NCBI GenBank assembly: GCA_905221605.1
Contig: CAJNDS010000003.1
Coordinates: 534,001-598,000, forward strand
Direction of reading: 5' to 3'
Source of the DNA: Symbiodinium natans
Taxonomy: Eukaryota > Sar > Dinophyceae > Suessiales > Symbiodiniaceae
DNA: 64,000 nt
Part shown: positions 41,186 to 51,054 of the stretch, one piece after another
Layout: each line of letters starts with the position of its first letter
How positions within the stretch are numbered: the stretch's first letter is position 1
Notes under the pieces: generated by a model
Told to the model about the DNA's origin: nothing
The model's input: the letters and a program-made list of their open reading frames with translations, nothing else
The model's database searches: none
Translations under genes and position numbers: made by a program

Positions 41186-42220
41186 GTTTAGGGTTTAGGG
41201 TTTAGGGTTTAGGGTTTAGGGTTTAGGGTTAGTCGAATTCAGAGAATACCCCCATGTGCTGCCATTTTTCGGTGGTGTTGAGAGGCCAACCCAGTCACGG
41301 GTTTAGGAGCTTCCGAGGCTTCAGGGTTTTCTGGGGGGTTTTAGAGGTTTTGGGGTTCCTTCGGGGATTCAGGGGCTTTAGGGTTCTTAGCGGTTTTAGG
41401 GGCGTTTAGGGTTTAAAGATGCTAGGCTCAGACCCAGACGATTTCGGGTTGAAAGTCTACTAGAAGGCTCATGGGGCTTGTTCGCTGGTGCAGAGGCTGG
41501 GCCCCCAAACCCTCGCCAGTCGTTCCCGCAGTTAGGGCTTGGGGTTGCGGAGTTAGGATCAGGGTCTGGGCTCCCAAGCCACAAACCCCAAGGGCTTAGG
41601 GTTGAGGGTTGAGGGTATAAGGGTATAAGGGTATAAGGGTTTAGGGTTTAGGGTTTAGGGGCCCTAAACCCAAAGGCCTAAGTGACAATCTCCCTACATG
41701 CTGTCATCGAGCTGACTTCTCAACTTTCTCAAGGATCCTTTTGAACCCCCTGCGGGCCATCTGTCAGTGGGAAATTCCCATAATGAGGGTACACCCTAAA
41801 CCCTAACCCCCAAACTCTAAGCCCAATTGCGCACTGAATTTCGTACCCACAAGAACCCAAACCCTAAACCCGAAACATCAAAGCACCAGGGCTCTAAGAC
41901 ATTCAGAGTTTGCAGGGTTTTGGGATTTAGGGTTTAAGGTTCAAGGGATAGGGGTCCAGAGTGTTCGGGTTTGAGGGTTCAGGGTTTGGCGCCGAGGGCT
42001 TAGGGTTTAGAGTTCAGCGTTGGAAGTTGGGGGGTTTTAGGGTTAACAAGGTCAAGTGAAGTTTGTGGGACAGTGGAGGGGCATAAAAGTAGCGCAAGCT
42101 CCCATCCCTTCCTTAGGGTATAGGGTTTAGGGTTCGGGGTTTAGGGTTTAGGGCTTAGGGCTTAGGTAAACCCAAAACCCCCAAAACCCGCCGCCATTCT
42201 TGCTTTTTCCTCCACTGCAG

Positions 42221-42313
42221 ACCGTCACCTCGCGAACGTTCACATCCATCACTTTGACCACGACCGTGAGCACGTTACCACCCGACATGCCGACCACAAT
42301 GCTGGGGAGCTCA
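42221..42313 (+). CDS. Candidate Thr/Ser-rich exon
   Basis: A classical pyrimidine tract and CTGCAG precede it. The frame reads TVTSRTFTSITLTTTVSTLP and continues PDMPTTMLGSS. A GT donor (GTCAAG) follows at 42314; otherwise it runs into the CCCCAAA array. Probably part of a Thr-rich extracellular protein. Confidence 0.55.
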
Positions 42314-42324
42314 GTCAAGGAGCC

Positions 42325-42595
42325 ACCCCAAACCCCAAACCCCAAACCCCAAACCCCAAACCCCAAACCCCAAACCCCAAACCCCAAACCCCAAACCCCA
42401 AACCCCAAACCCCAAACCCCGAACCCCGAACCCCGAACCCCGAACCCCGAACCCCCAAACCCAACCCCAAACCCCAAACCCCAAACCCAAAACCCCGAAC
42501 CCCGAACCCCGAACCCCGAACCCCAAACCCCAAACCCCAAACCCCAAAACCCCAATACCCCAAAGCCCCAAACCCCAAACCCCAAACCCCAATTT
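42325..42595 (-). repeat. CCCCAAA array with a CCCCGAA block
   Basis: Nearly pure CCCCAAA (TTTGGGG) with two internal runs of CCCCGAA (42418-42446 and 42495-42522). It lacks the usual CCCTAAA unit, so the variant has replaced it throughout. The 120-145-aa Phe/Gly/Trp frames on the - strand are artefacts. Confidence 0.95.
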
Positions 42596-42624
42596 CCTAA
42601 GAGCCCAACAATTCTTTCTTGCAG

Positions 42625-42701
42625 GCTCCTCTAGTATCAAGGACCCCTTCGCTGGAGTTGTGGGAAACCTACACAAGAAGTGCTGCTTGGGCAGCTCCTA
42701 A
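42625..42701 (+). CDS. Candidate terminal exon with stop
   Basis: A strong acceptor (ATTCTTTCTTGCAG) opens a frame reading SSSIKDPFAGVVGNLHKKCC and LGSS, then TAA at 42699-42701. Another frame is also open (to about 42730), but the first has clearly higher GC at third positions. It may end the Thr-rich gene at 41-42 kb. Confidence 0.5.
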
Positions 42702-43090
42702 AACCTGGAACCTCTCGGCCAATAGCTAAGCTCCTCAACTAAAGCAAAGCCGCTCCAGGTGAAAGAATTTCGGACCTAGAGCACAAAGTCCCCTCAGCCT
42801 CCCACGTTAGCCCCTAAACCCTAAAACCCTAAAAAACAGCCCAAAGTCCTAAAACCCTAAAAGCCACAAAAGATAAAGCAAAAGCAATGAAACGAAACAT
42901 CGAAAAAGAACCCGAATATCCCTCAAAGCCCGGAACTGCCTGAAAACGCCAAACCACCCCAAAATCTCAGGATGGGGTTGCTGGTAACTTGGTAGCTAGC
43001 AGTTGGGGGTTGAACATGTACACTCCCGGCTTAGGAGCCCCATGGGAGTGTCGCAATGCCCCTCCCCCCCCCCTCCCCCAACTCCTTCCC

Positions 43091-43140
43091 AGGCAGCCGC
43101 TGTGGGCGTTGCCGCCGACGAGGTTGCCAGGCCGCTGTGG
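43091..43140 (+). CDS. Weak exon candidate
   Basis: CCCAGGCAG precedes; the frame reads AAVGVAADEVARPLW. Short, donor unclear. Confidence 0.3.
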
Positions 43141-43285
43141 TTTAAGGGTGGCTTAGGGTGGTTTCCCTGAGTGTTGGATGGAAATTGGTTTTCTTGTTTG
43201 GGTTCAGGTCTAGGATGTCTCCTCAGTTTTCTGAGCCCTAATCAAGCAAACCCTAAATCCTACGCCCTAAACGCTAAACCCTGCG

Positions 43286-43445
43286 AGAAGAAGTGGGCAA
43301 CAACTCTCGAAAGCCGTGCGCTGAACGAACATTGGGCACAGCTGCGGGCAGATTGCGCGGACTTCATGGTGGAACACCGCCATGATTTCGAACCTTAGTT
43401 CAAGTGGCGTGTGGAGGCCATCCTCAACCAAGGCTGCGTGCCAGC
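43286..43445 (+). pseudogene. OTU-domain fragment, dispersed copy
   Basis: The frame reads SRALNEHWAQLRADCADFMV and EHRHDFEP, then TAG. In the same register the sequence goes on as FKWRVEAIL. This matches the middle helices of the OTU pieces at 8.05 and 9.2 kb and lacks their GGCA insertion. No catalytic Cys motif is nearby. A dead fragment of a dispersed OTU family. Confidence 0.6.
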
Positions 43446-43584
43446 AACCCCGCTGCTGACTGACGAGCAGCTGTTGCCGGAGCGAATACTGCAAGACACA
43501 GACACACGTCAAACCCCCGGGGGGGGGGGGGGGGGGGGCCCCAAAAGCTCCAAAGCCCTAAGACCCGAAACCCAACACCCTGAA

Positions 43585-43682
43585 CCCCAAACCCCAAACC
43601 CCAAACCCCAAACCCCAAACCCCAAACCCCAAACCCCAAACCCCAAACCCCAAACCCTAAACCCTAAACCCTAAACCCTAAA
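43585..43682 (-). repeat. CCCCAAA array ending in CCCTAAA
   Basis: About ten CCCCAAA units followed by four CCCTAAA units; preceded by a G run at 43520-43539. Confidence 0.93.
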
Positions 43683-44042
43683 ATACTTGTGGTCACCTCT
43701 CTAAAGTGTGGTCCCTTTTTGGGTACAGTACCCTAAATCATAAGGGGCTGCTTTATGGTAAGGACCCCGCCCCCCCCAAAAAAAACAAGGACCCTTAATT
43801 TAGAGAACTGCCCACATACTGTTTGGGATGTTCTCCCTTATACTAAGAGTCCTTAATAGGGATTATAATAGGGGGGTACTGAAATCCCGATTAAGGATTG
43901 TTAGAAACCCTAAACCCTAAACCCTAAACCCTAACCCCAAACCCTAAACCCTAAACCCTAAACCCTAAACCCTAAACCCTAAACCATAATCCCTAAACCC
44001 AAAACCCTAAACCCTGGGTGTTAAGTCCTCTGAACTTCCCAG

Positions 44043-44093
44043 GGGGAGCTTCGGGAAGCGAGCCGGATGGCGTCGAGGCGCCGCTTCAAAGCT
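44043..44093 (+). CDS. Candidate 51-bp internal exon
   Basis: CTTCCCAG precedes and GTGAGCC follows. Seventeen codons read GELREASRMASRRRFKA, basic and helical. Good splice flanks. Confidence 0.45.
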
Positions 44094-44229
44094 GTGAGCC
44101 TGGCTGGGCATCATCCCCTCCCCCCCAAACAAACCCTAGGGTTTAGGGTTTAGGGGTTAGGGTTTAGGGTTTAGGGTTTAGGGTCTTGTGTTTTTGTCAC
44201 GGAGGTTCGAGGTAGAAAAATTTTGTATT

Positions 44230-44297
44230 TTCCCTTATTGGGTTGAAGAGGGTCATATTCAGGAATATTTTTCACAGGGTCTTAAGGGCCATCCTAG
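44230..44297 (+). repeat. Third copy of the 70-80 bp dispersed element
   Basis: TCCCTTATTGGGTTGAAGAG through GGGCCATCCTAG, closely matching 25415-25486. Again it ends in CCATCCTAG, but here a C run follows instead of an exon. Confidence 0.75.
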
Positions 44298-44384
44298 AAT
44301 TAAACCCCCCCCCCCCGTAGACCCTAAACCCGAAACCCTAAACCCTGGACCCTGAGCCCTGAAAACCCTAAACCCTAAACCCTG

Positions 44385-45050
44385 AAAACCCTAAACCCTA
44401 AACCCTAAACCCTACACCCTAAACCCTAAACCCTAAACCCTAAACCCTAAACCCTAAACCCTAAAATGTTCAATACCCCCCCCCCCCCATATGCTATGAT
44501 CACTATCGTGGTGTTTTTTTTGTGTATTCGGGGGTGGGGGGGGGGGGGGGGTTAATATCGGGCCCCCAGACACACCAAGTTTTACGATTGCTGCAGCATT
44601 ATCTTGTGTGATGATGATTCTTCGCATTCCAATGTGCATCCTTCGTCTTATTGCTTTCATCGTTCGTCTTCTTCTGCGTGAAATCGCAATCATCAACATG
44701 GACGTAGTCAGAATCAGAACTCATGTTTAGTCTTGAAGATAGCCACAACGTTGAGCTATTTTTACTGTGGGTGTTGTCGTTCGTACTATTCGCCGTATGG
44801 TTCTTCTTTATGTTCTCCAAATCCGCCTTTTGATTGTCAATGAGATGATTCTCATGCTGATCGTTGCGTTGCCTTCTTGGTAGTTCTTCTCCCGTTCCTT
44901 CCCAAATCTTCTAGTCTTATCACTCTGGTTGTTGAATTAAGTTGTCGTTGTGTGATACTCGGGCTATGCATTTATGCTTTGGGACTTGCATGATTCTTCT
45001 CATTGCTCTAGACAGTATTGTGTGTCCGCTGTCTTCTTATGTTTCCTAAA
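44385..45050. other. Array, homopolymers, then AT-richer unique DNA
   Basis: CCCTAAA at 44388-44466, C and G runs at 44477-44489 and 44536-44551, then 44560-45045 unlike the rest of the window: T-rich, with TCTTC/TTCTT words. No long open frame or domain. Confidence 0.6.
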
Positions 45051-45179
45051 CCCAAAACCCCAAACCCTAAACCCCAAGCCCTAAACCCTACGCCCTAAAC
45101 GGCTCTGCTTTCTTTTTGTTGTTTGCGGGGCGCTCTGGGGGCTGGTGGTGTTGGGGTTCGGTGGCTCTCCCAGAGGGTG

Positions 45180-45640
45180 AAGGGTTTAGGGTTTCGGGTT
45201 TCGGGCTTCGGGTTTAGGGTTGAGGGTTTAGGGTTGAGGGTTGAGGGTTTAGGGTTTCGGGCTTCGGGTTTCGGGTTTAGGGTCTAGGGTTGGGGCGGGG
45301 GAGGAAGGGGGTCGAAGCGAACATTCATTCATCACAAGATCCACATAGACACTCAAATAAGAAGCAGATCGACAGTTGGGAGCCCCCAAGCCAAAGCCCG
45401 GAGTCTCGCGCGCGCGCGCGCGCGGAGGCCACGGTGGGCTTCGAGGTTCCTCCAACCTCGGTGGCGCCCCCCAGATGCTGGGGGTTCAGGGTTGAAGGTT
45501 CAGGGTTTAGGGTTCGAGGTGTGGGGTTTAGGGTTTAGGGTTTAGGGTTTAGGGTTTAGGGTTTAGGGTTTAGGGTTTAGGGTTTAGGGTTTAGGGTTTA
45601 GGGTTTAGGGTTGAGCGTTGAGGGTTGAGGGTTTAGGGTG
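45180..45640 (+). repeat. TTTAGGG/TTTCGGG/TTGAGGG tracts with a (CG)n insert
   Basis: 45183-45295 mixes TTTCGGG and TTGAGGG; 45524-45612 is nearly pure TTTAGGG. A CGCGCG run (45407-45423) precedes a short GC-rich frame (EATVGFEVPPTSVAPP, 45424-45471) that might be an exon. Confidence 0.85.
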
Positions 45641-46161
45641 GTTTCGGGCAGTTCAGGGCTGAGGGCAGTTCAGGGCTGAGGGCGGCTTAGGACTGAGGAA
45701 GTGAAAGGACAAGATGAGGCTCAGACATGGGTTGATGAAGGGAGAAAGTATAGGATTTAGGGTAGTTCAGGGAGGGGGGTTCATGGGTCGAGGGTCCAGG
45801 GCCAGGGTTCAGGGTACCTAGGAAACCTTACAGAACCTTAAAGAGCCTAGGAGTAGTGGGACCCTCTATAAAGGCCACCGCCACCCCAAGTGTAATCCCA
45901 TCAGTATCCCATCGTTAGCCCGAGCGTGCCAAATCAACGAAGTGAGCAGCAACGACCCCGAACCTAAGCCCTAAGCGCGAAGCCCTAAGCCCTGAGCCCT
46001 GAGCCCTGAGCCCTAAGCCCTAAGCTCCAAACCCCAAAGCTCCAAGCCTTAACCCCTAAACCCTTAAACCCTTACACCCTTAAACAAGCCCTAAACCCTA
46101 AACCCTAAGCCCTGAACCCTAAACCCTATGAAGCCCTAAGCAACCTTGAGCCCCAAACCAG

Positions 46162-46230
46162 GTCGAGCAGCTTGGCTCCGTTCAGGGGCAGCAAGCTGTG
46201 CAGGCGGCGCTTCAAAGTTTGGACAAGGAG
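46162..46230 (+). CDS. Candidate 69-bp exon, Gln-rich helix
   Basis: AAACCAG precedes; 23 codons read VEQLGSVQGQQAVQAALQSL and DKE, an amphipathic Gln-rich helix. A TTTTAGGG array follows directly. Phase 0 on both sides fits the next candidate exon at 46859. Confidence 0.55.
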
Positions 46231-46372
46231 GGTTTAGGGTTTTAGGGTTTTAGGGTTTTAGGGTTTCAGGGTTTTAGGGTTTTAGGGTTTTAGGGTTTTA
46301 GGGTTTTAGGGTTTTAGGGTTTTAGGGTTTTAGGGTTTTAGGGTTTTAGGGTTTTAGGGTTTAGGGTTTAGG
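46231..46372 (+). repeat. 8-bp array TTTTAGGG
   Basis: About 17 units of TTTTAGGG in place of the 7-mer, one with TTTCAGGG. It lies immediately after the candidate exon, as the start of its intron. Confidence 0.95.
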
Positions 46373-46858
46373 GGGCAGCGTTTAGGGGTTAGGTATTACT
46401 GGTTTAGGGCTTTGGTTTGTAAGGCCTTTTAAGGCGGAGGGATTCAGTGCAAGCTTGATCTGTTGTTGCGGGCCGGGGGCTTGCGTGGGCGCTGGGACGC
46501 CGGGACTGTACCTACGGCCTGTGATGAACCTGCAATCCTTCAGAAGTGCTCCCATTCTTCTGAGAAGCAAGGTCGAGAAAGTTATAACCGGCTACAATCC
46601 TTCTTCAACTGCCCTTCAAGCACTTGGTAACTTCCTTATTGCACCCTGAACCCTAGAACCCCAAACGTTGATGAACCGGTCGGTGAGCGCAGCTGTACCT
46701 CGGGTTGACAGAAGTGGTTTTTCACCGGTGGTTCTACACGGCCACCGTTGACTTCTAGAACCTCAACCCTGAACCCTAAACCCTAAACCCGAAACCCTGA
46801 ACCCTAAACCCTAAACCCTAAACCCTAAACGGCCCTAAGCCCTGAACCCCTTAACCAG

Positions 46859-46921
46859 GCGAGCATTGCGGCCCTGCTGCAAGTGGACCGCATCAAGGCG
46901 CCGGGCGGCACGCGGGATTGA
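46859..46921 (+). CDS. Candidate terminal exon with stop
   Basis: TTAACCAG precedes; the frame reads ASIAALLQVDRIKAPGGTRD then TGA at 46919-46921. In phase with the 46162 exon, so the two probably end the same gene. Family unknown. Confidence 0.55.
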   Translation, partial: ASIAALLQVDRIKAPGGTRD

Positions 46922-46944
46922 AGCAGCTAGGCAAGCCCCAGACC

Positions 46945-47065
46945 CAAGCCCTTGAGGGGTATAAGGAGGGAGCTAGAAGGGACCCTTATATAGTCACTAT
47001 ATGCCTAAGTAGCCCCGAAATCACCCCCAAGGTCCCTTATAAGGGTCCCTCCTTTAGTCCCTTGA
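46945..47065. repeat. Imperfect inverted repeat around GGGACCCTTATA
   Basis: AAGGAGGG...GGGACCCTTATATAG (about 46961-46993) pairs with CCCTTATAAGGGTCCCTCC (about 47033-47052) apart from an 8-base insert in the left arm. A small foldback element. Confidence 0.55.
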
Positions 47066-47317
47066 CGCTAGAACTTGAGAGTGTTGAGAATCCGAGACCA
47101 GCCCCAGACTCTAAACCCTAAACCCTGATCCCTAAACCCGACACCCTAAACCATAAACCTTGAACCCTAAAATCCCTAACTCCTAAACCCTGAGCCCTAA
47201 GCCCTAGAAAATCCCGAAGCCTACAAGCCCTAAGCCCTAAAAACCCCAAGCGCGAAAATCTCTCAACTCTAAGTCCCAGTCCCTAAGCCCTAAACCACCC
47301 CAAGCCCTCTAAATTGG

Positions 47318-47590
47318 ACAAGGTCATAAAATCATGGGGCAAGGTCAAAATCTTGTTTTATGAACTGGGCAAGGTCATAAAGAGAGTGGGCAAGGTCATA
47401 AACAGATTGGGCAAGGTTAAAACATTGGGCGAGATCATAGAATGATTGGGCAGGGTCATACATGCATTGTGCAAGATCATAAAACGATTTTGCAAGGTCA
47501 TAAACAGATTGGGCAAGGTCATAAGAACATGGGGCAAGGTCATAAACCAAAAAAATCATTGGGCAAGGTCATCAGAACATTGGGCAAGAC
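47318..47590 (+). repeat. About 21-bp tandem array with GGGCAAGGTCATAAA
   Basis: Around a dozen direct units of ATTGGGCAAGGTCATAAA plus a few variable bases. The same core is found at 23462-23752 in mixed orientation, so this is a dispersed satellite. Frames on both strands are repeat artefacts. Confidence 0.9.
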
Positions 47591-47856
47591 AAGGGTGCCT
47601 TTCCACCCCCCCCACCCCCCGCCCTACCCTGGGTTTAGGGTTCAGGGTTGAGGGCCTAGGTGTTAGGGTCCAAAACTTAAGGTTCTGGGTCGGGTTCAAG
47701 GTTCCAGGGCCTGGGGTTCACGCTTTAGGGCTTAGGGTTTGGGTTGTGTGTGAAGCTTTGGCACATCTGAATGGTACGGGATTGTCTGGTGGGTGGGTAC
47801 TTTTCGGGTGCCTGAAAGCGGCTAAACTAGTGAATGCTCGAACTTGAGGATGCTAA

Positions 47857-48003
47857 ACCCGCCTAAACCCTAAACCCTAAAGCCTAAACCCTAAGCCCTA
47901 AACCCTAAACCCTAAGCCCTAAGCCCTAAACCCTAAACCCTAAACCCTAAACCCGAAACCCTAAACCCTAAACCCTAAACCCTAAACCCTAAACCCTAAA
48001 CCC
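47857..48003 (-). repeat. CCCTAAA/CCCTAAG array
   Basis: Variant CCCTAAG units cluster at its left side; it directly precedes the candidate exon at 48011. Confidence 0.93.
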
Positions 48004-48010
48004 TTGGAAG

Positions 48011-48073
48011 GTGTCTCTCCTCGCCATGCGGGCAGCCTACGCCGTGGTCGGCGCGGGGCTTTTTGAGCTCTGC
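48011..48073 (+). CDS. Candidate 63-bp internal exon, hydrophobic
   Basis: GGAAG precedes and GTGAAAG follows. Twenty-one codons read VSLLAMRAAYAVVGAGLFEL and C, a possible membrane helix. Well-formed splice sites between two telomere-like arrays. Confidence 0.55.
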
Positions 48074-48097
48074 GTGAAAGTTCAAGGGGGCATTTCG

Positions 48098-48200
48098 GCT
48101 TAGGGTTTAGGGTTTAGGGTTTAGGGTTTAGGGTTTAGGGTTTAGGGTTTAGGGTTTAGGGCTAGGGTTTAGGCTTTAGGGTTTAGGGTGTCGGGCTTAG
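48098..48200 (+). repeat. TTTAGGG array
   Basis: Pure TTTAGGG at 48103-48160 directly downstream of the 48011 exon, on the opposite orientation to the array upstream of that exon. Confidence 0.93.
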
Positions 48201-48570
48201 GGTTTACAGGCGGTCCGCGGCGGCCTCTGCCCAAACAAGCCATCCGGCGGCCCGCAAGAATCCGAAGTTTCTGGGCTTAGGGTTTGGGGTTAAGGGTTTA
48301 GGGTTTAGGGTTTAGGGTTTGGGATTTAGGGTTTAGGATTTAGGGTTTAGGGTTCAGGGTTTAGGGTTTAGGGTTTACGAGTTTAGGGTTCAGGAGGTTA
48401 AGGTTCGAGAGTAGGGTTCAAGAGGTTAAGGTTTAGGGTTGGGGGTTTCGGGTTTAGGGTTTAGGAGTTTCAGGTTTAGGGTTGGGGGTCGATAGAGTTT
48501 TTTTGTCATTTGTATTATTGCTCTATTGCTGTGAGCTTTGGGGCGGTTTAGGGCTTCCTTCCTTGCAAAG

Positions 48571-48588
48571 CGCGTGCTGACGGAGATG
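48571..48588 (+). CDS. Candidate 18-bp micro-exon
   Basis: CCTTGCAAAG precedes and GTACCC follows; codons RVLTEM. Very short, supported only by flanks and by the following candidate exon at 48717. Confidence 0.3.
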
Positions 48589-48716
48589 GTACCCTAAACC
48601 CGAAACCCGAAACCCGAAACCCGAAACCCGAAACCCTAAACCCTAAACCCTAGCCCTAAACCCTAAACCCGAAACCCTAAACCCCAAAACCCGAAACCCT
48701 AAACCCTGCGGGAAAG

Positions 48717-48759
48717 GATCGAAGATGGCCTGAGCAGGGCGGGCGGCGCCATGATGTGA
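48717..48759 (+). CDS. Candidate terminal exon with stop
   Basis: After GCGGGAAAG the frame reads IEDGLSRAGGAMM then TGA at 48757-48759. With 48011 and 48571 it could form the end of one small gene, though the phase with 48571 does not match exactly. Confidence 0.4.
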
Positions 48760-48779
48760 AAGAACGCACCAACCCTCCA

Positions 48780-50490
48780 ATCCTAAATCCCTAACCCCCA
48801 AACTTTGCCCTAAACCCCTAAAGCCCAAAACCCCTTAACCCTAAACCCCTAGACCCCAAACTTTGCCCTGAACCCCTAATGCCCTAAACCCCTAAACTCC
48901 CAAAACCCTAAACCCTAAACTCCGAAACCCTCTACCCTAGCCCTAAACCCTAAACCCCTAAACTCCTGAACCCCAGACCCTAGCCCTAAACCCTAAACCT
49001 TAAACCCCTAATGCTTAAACCCCTAAACTCCTAGACCTTGGGATGTTCCCCTGTATACTGAAGTCCTTAATAGGGATTCTAATGGGGGGTACCTAAATAA
49101 GAAGTAGTGAATCCTAAACCCTACACCCCAAACCCTAAACCCTATACCCGAAACCCCTAAAGTCCCTAAAGCCAACAAAAAAACAAACAGAGCGGGTACC
49201 TAAACCCTACACCCTAAACCCTAAACCCCTAAACTCCTAAACCCTAAATCTACTAAACCCTAGCCCTAAACCCTAAACCCCTAGCCCCCTAACCCTAGAC
49301 GCTCCCCAAAAGCATCCCAAAACTCCTGAACCCTAGCCCTAAACCCTAAACCCTAAACCCTAAACCCTAAACCCTAAACCCTAAACCCTAAACCCTAAAC
49401 TCTAAACCCTAAACCCCCAAACCCCAAACCCGCAAACCCCAAAAGCTCCCGAAAAAGCATCCCAAGGCCGGCCCAAAGATGGCCGCCGGCTCCGTGGGGA
49501 CCTCCGCACCGGCGCGGTGCAGGCGAGGGGCTTTTTGGGGGGGTTTAGGGTTTAGGGTTTGGGGGTTCAGCGGTTCAGGGGTTCAGGGGTTCAGGGGTTC
49601 AGGGGTTAAGGGTGTAGGGATGTTGGGGTTTGTTCGGAGTTTCGGCTTTAGGCTGTTCATAGGGCTTGGGGTGTTTCGAGTGTGTTGGGCGTTTAGGTTG
49701 CTTGGGCTGTTTACGGTGTGAATGGTGCTTAGGGTTTGGGGTGTTTAGGACGTTTTGTGTGTTTGGGGTGTTTATGGTGTTACACCAGAGTGTCAAGGGT
49801 ACAGCGTTTAAGATTTTTACGCTGTTTAGTTTTTTGGGTTTTGTATAGGAGTTTGGGTTTTGCTTGGTTTTTTTGGGGATCAAGGGGCATTCCTGGGGAC
49901 TTTTTTGCGGATTTTTCGGAATTTGGGTTGGGTTTTCAGGGTTTAGAGACTTGGAGGATGTAGGGTTTAGGTTAGTTTTGAGGGGTTTTGGGCCTGTTTC
50001 GGGATTTAAAGTAGAATTAAGTTTCAGGTTGAGGGGTTTAGTCATAGCTATTTTAGTTATTTAGGGGTGTAGGGTTATGGATTAAGGCTAAAGCAAAGGT
50101 ATTTGGGGGTCTAGGAGTTTACGGATTTAGAGGTTCGGGGGGTCTAGAGCCTAGTGGTTTTGAGCAGCAGGGCTTTTGGCTTCGGCTTGTTTTACCTTAT
50201 TGCTGCTTGGGCTTTCGCGGATTAAGGGCTTAGGGTTTAATAGGGTTCAGGGTAAGGGTTATTTGTGTCGAGTTGTCGGCTTTCCCCGAAGCCCTGAAAA
50301 CTCAACTCGGAACCCCAAATCCTAAACCGTACGCCCCCCCAGGCCCCTAAAGCACCCGAAACCCTACACCCTACACCCTACACCCTAAACCCTAAACCCT
50401 AAATCCTAATCCCTAATCCCCAAACCCTACACCCAAACCCTAAACCCTAAACCCCAAACCCTAAACCCTAAACCCTAAACGCTAAACCCA
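48780..50490. repeat. Degenerate telomere-like DNA, no firm gene
   Basis: CCCTAAA-type words dominate 48780-49440 (pure array 49336-49400). A GC-rich island at 49477-49520 reads MAAGSVGTSAPARC before a possible GC donor. 49540-50280 is G/T-rich degenerate repeat; frames of up to 148 aa there are artefacts. 50360-50490 is CCCTAAA/CCCTACA. Confidence 0.7.
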
Positions 50491-50498
50491 AAATTCAG

Positions 50499-50579
50499 GC
50501 GGACTTCGTGGTGCTCTGCGGAGATGCCGCAGAGCGCGGCGCGATGACGGCAGCCGTGGAGGTGCTTTTAAGTGCCTAA
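50499..50579 (+). CDS. Candidate terminal exon
   Basis: AAATTCAG precedes; the frame reads ADFVVLCGDAAERGAMTAAV then EVLLSA and TAA at 50577-50579. A GT donor inside (GAG, then GTGCTT) would make it internal instead. Very codon-like; family not recognised. Confidence 0.55.
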   Translation, partial: ADFVVLCGDAAERGAMTAAVEVLLSA

Positions 50580-50997
50580 ACTCTGCACTCCTCAGCGCGG
50601 TTTAGGGTTTAGGGTTTAGGGTTTGGGTATAGGGTTTAGGGTTTAGGGTTTAGGGTGTAGGGTTTAGGGTTTAGGGTTTAGGATTAAGGGTTTCGGGTTT
50701 AGGGTTTAGCCGCTTAGCCCTTCCAGACCCCTTGGGGTACCTCACTTTGAGGAACTCCCCTCCTGAAGTTCTTACATGTCCCGGCCCATACCCGAGACCA
50801 GACCAAAAAATCCTCAAGGCCTCAAGGCCTCCAGGGCCCCTTCTTTCAAGGATTCTCAGCACATCCAGCAACCTACTTCGGCTCTCCGCTCGTTACGCCA
50901 TCCCCCAACGTGATGCGCATAGTCCCCCACGTGGCTTGCCAACTGATGAGACACCTTGCAGCACCTTGCACCTCCAAACTCCAAAGACTTAACGCCC

Positions 50998-51054
50998 ATG
51001 TTCGAGGCTTCCGCGCAGTCTATGGCTCAGCAGAGATTCAAGCAGGAGCTGGAG
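50998..51054 (+). CDS. Candidate start exon
   Basis: ATG at 50998 opens MFEASAQSMAQQRFKQELE, then GCAAGT, a GC donor matching the GC-AG introns proven in the desaturase gene. CGCGCAG inside could alternatively be an acceptor at 51018. Helical, unknown product. Confidence 0.45.

Noticed and set aside
42148-42676. Long minus-strand frames rich in Gly, Phe, Val and Trp (GFGVWGLGFG type)
   Set aside because: They translate the TTTGGGG 7-mer array; period-7 repeats give a 7-residue cycle in every frame. No protein family implied. The same applies at 36221-36485 and 43424-43674.
47318-47590. CRISPR array
   Set aside because: Repeat and spacer lengths are far too short and irregular, spacers are degenerate versions of each other, and the genome is eukaryotic with no cas genes.
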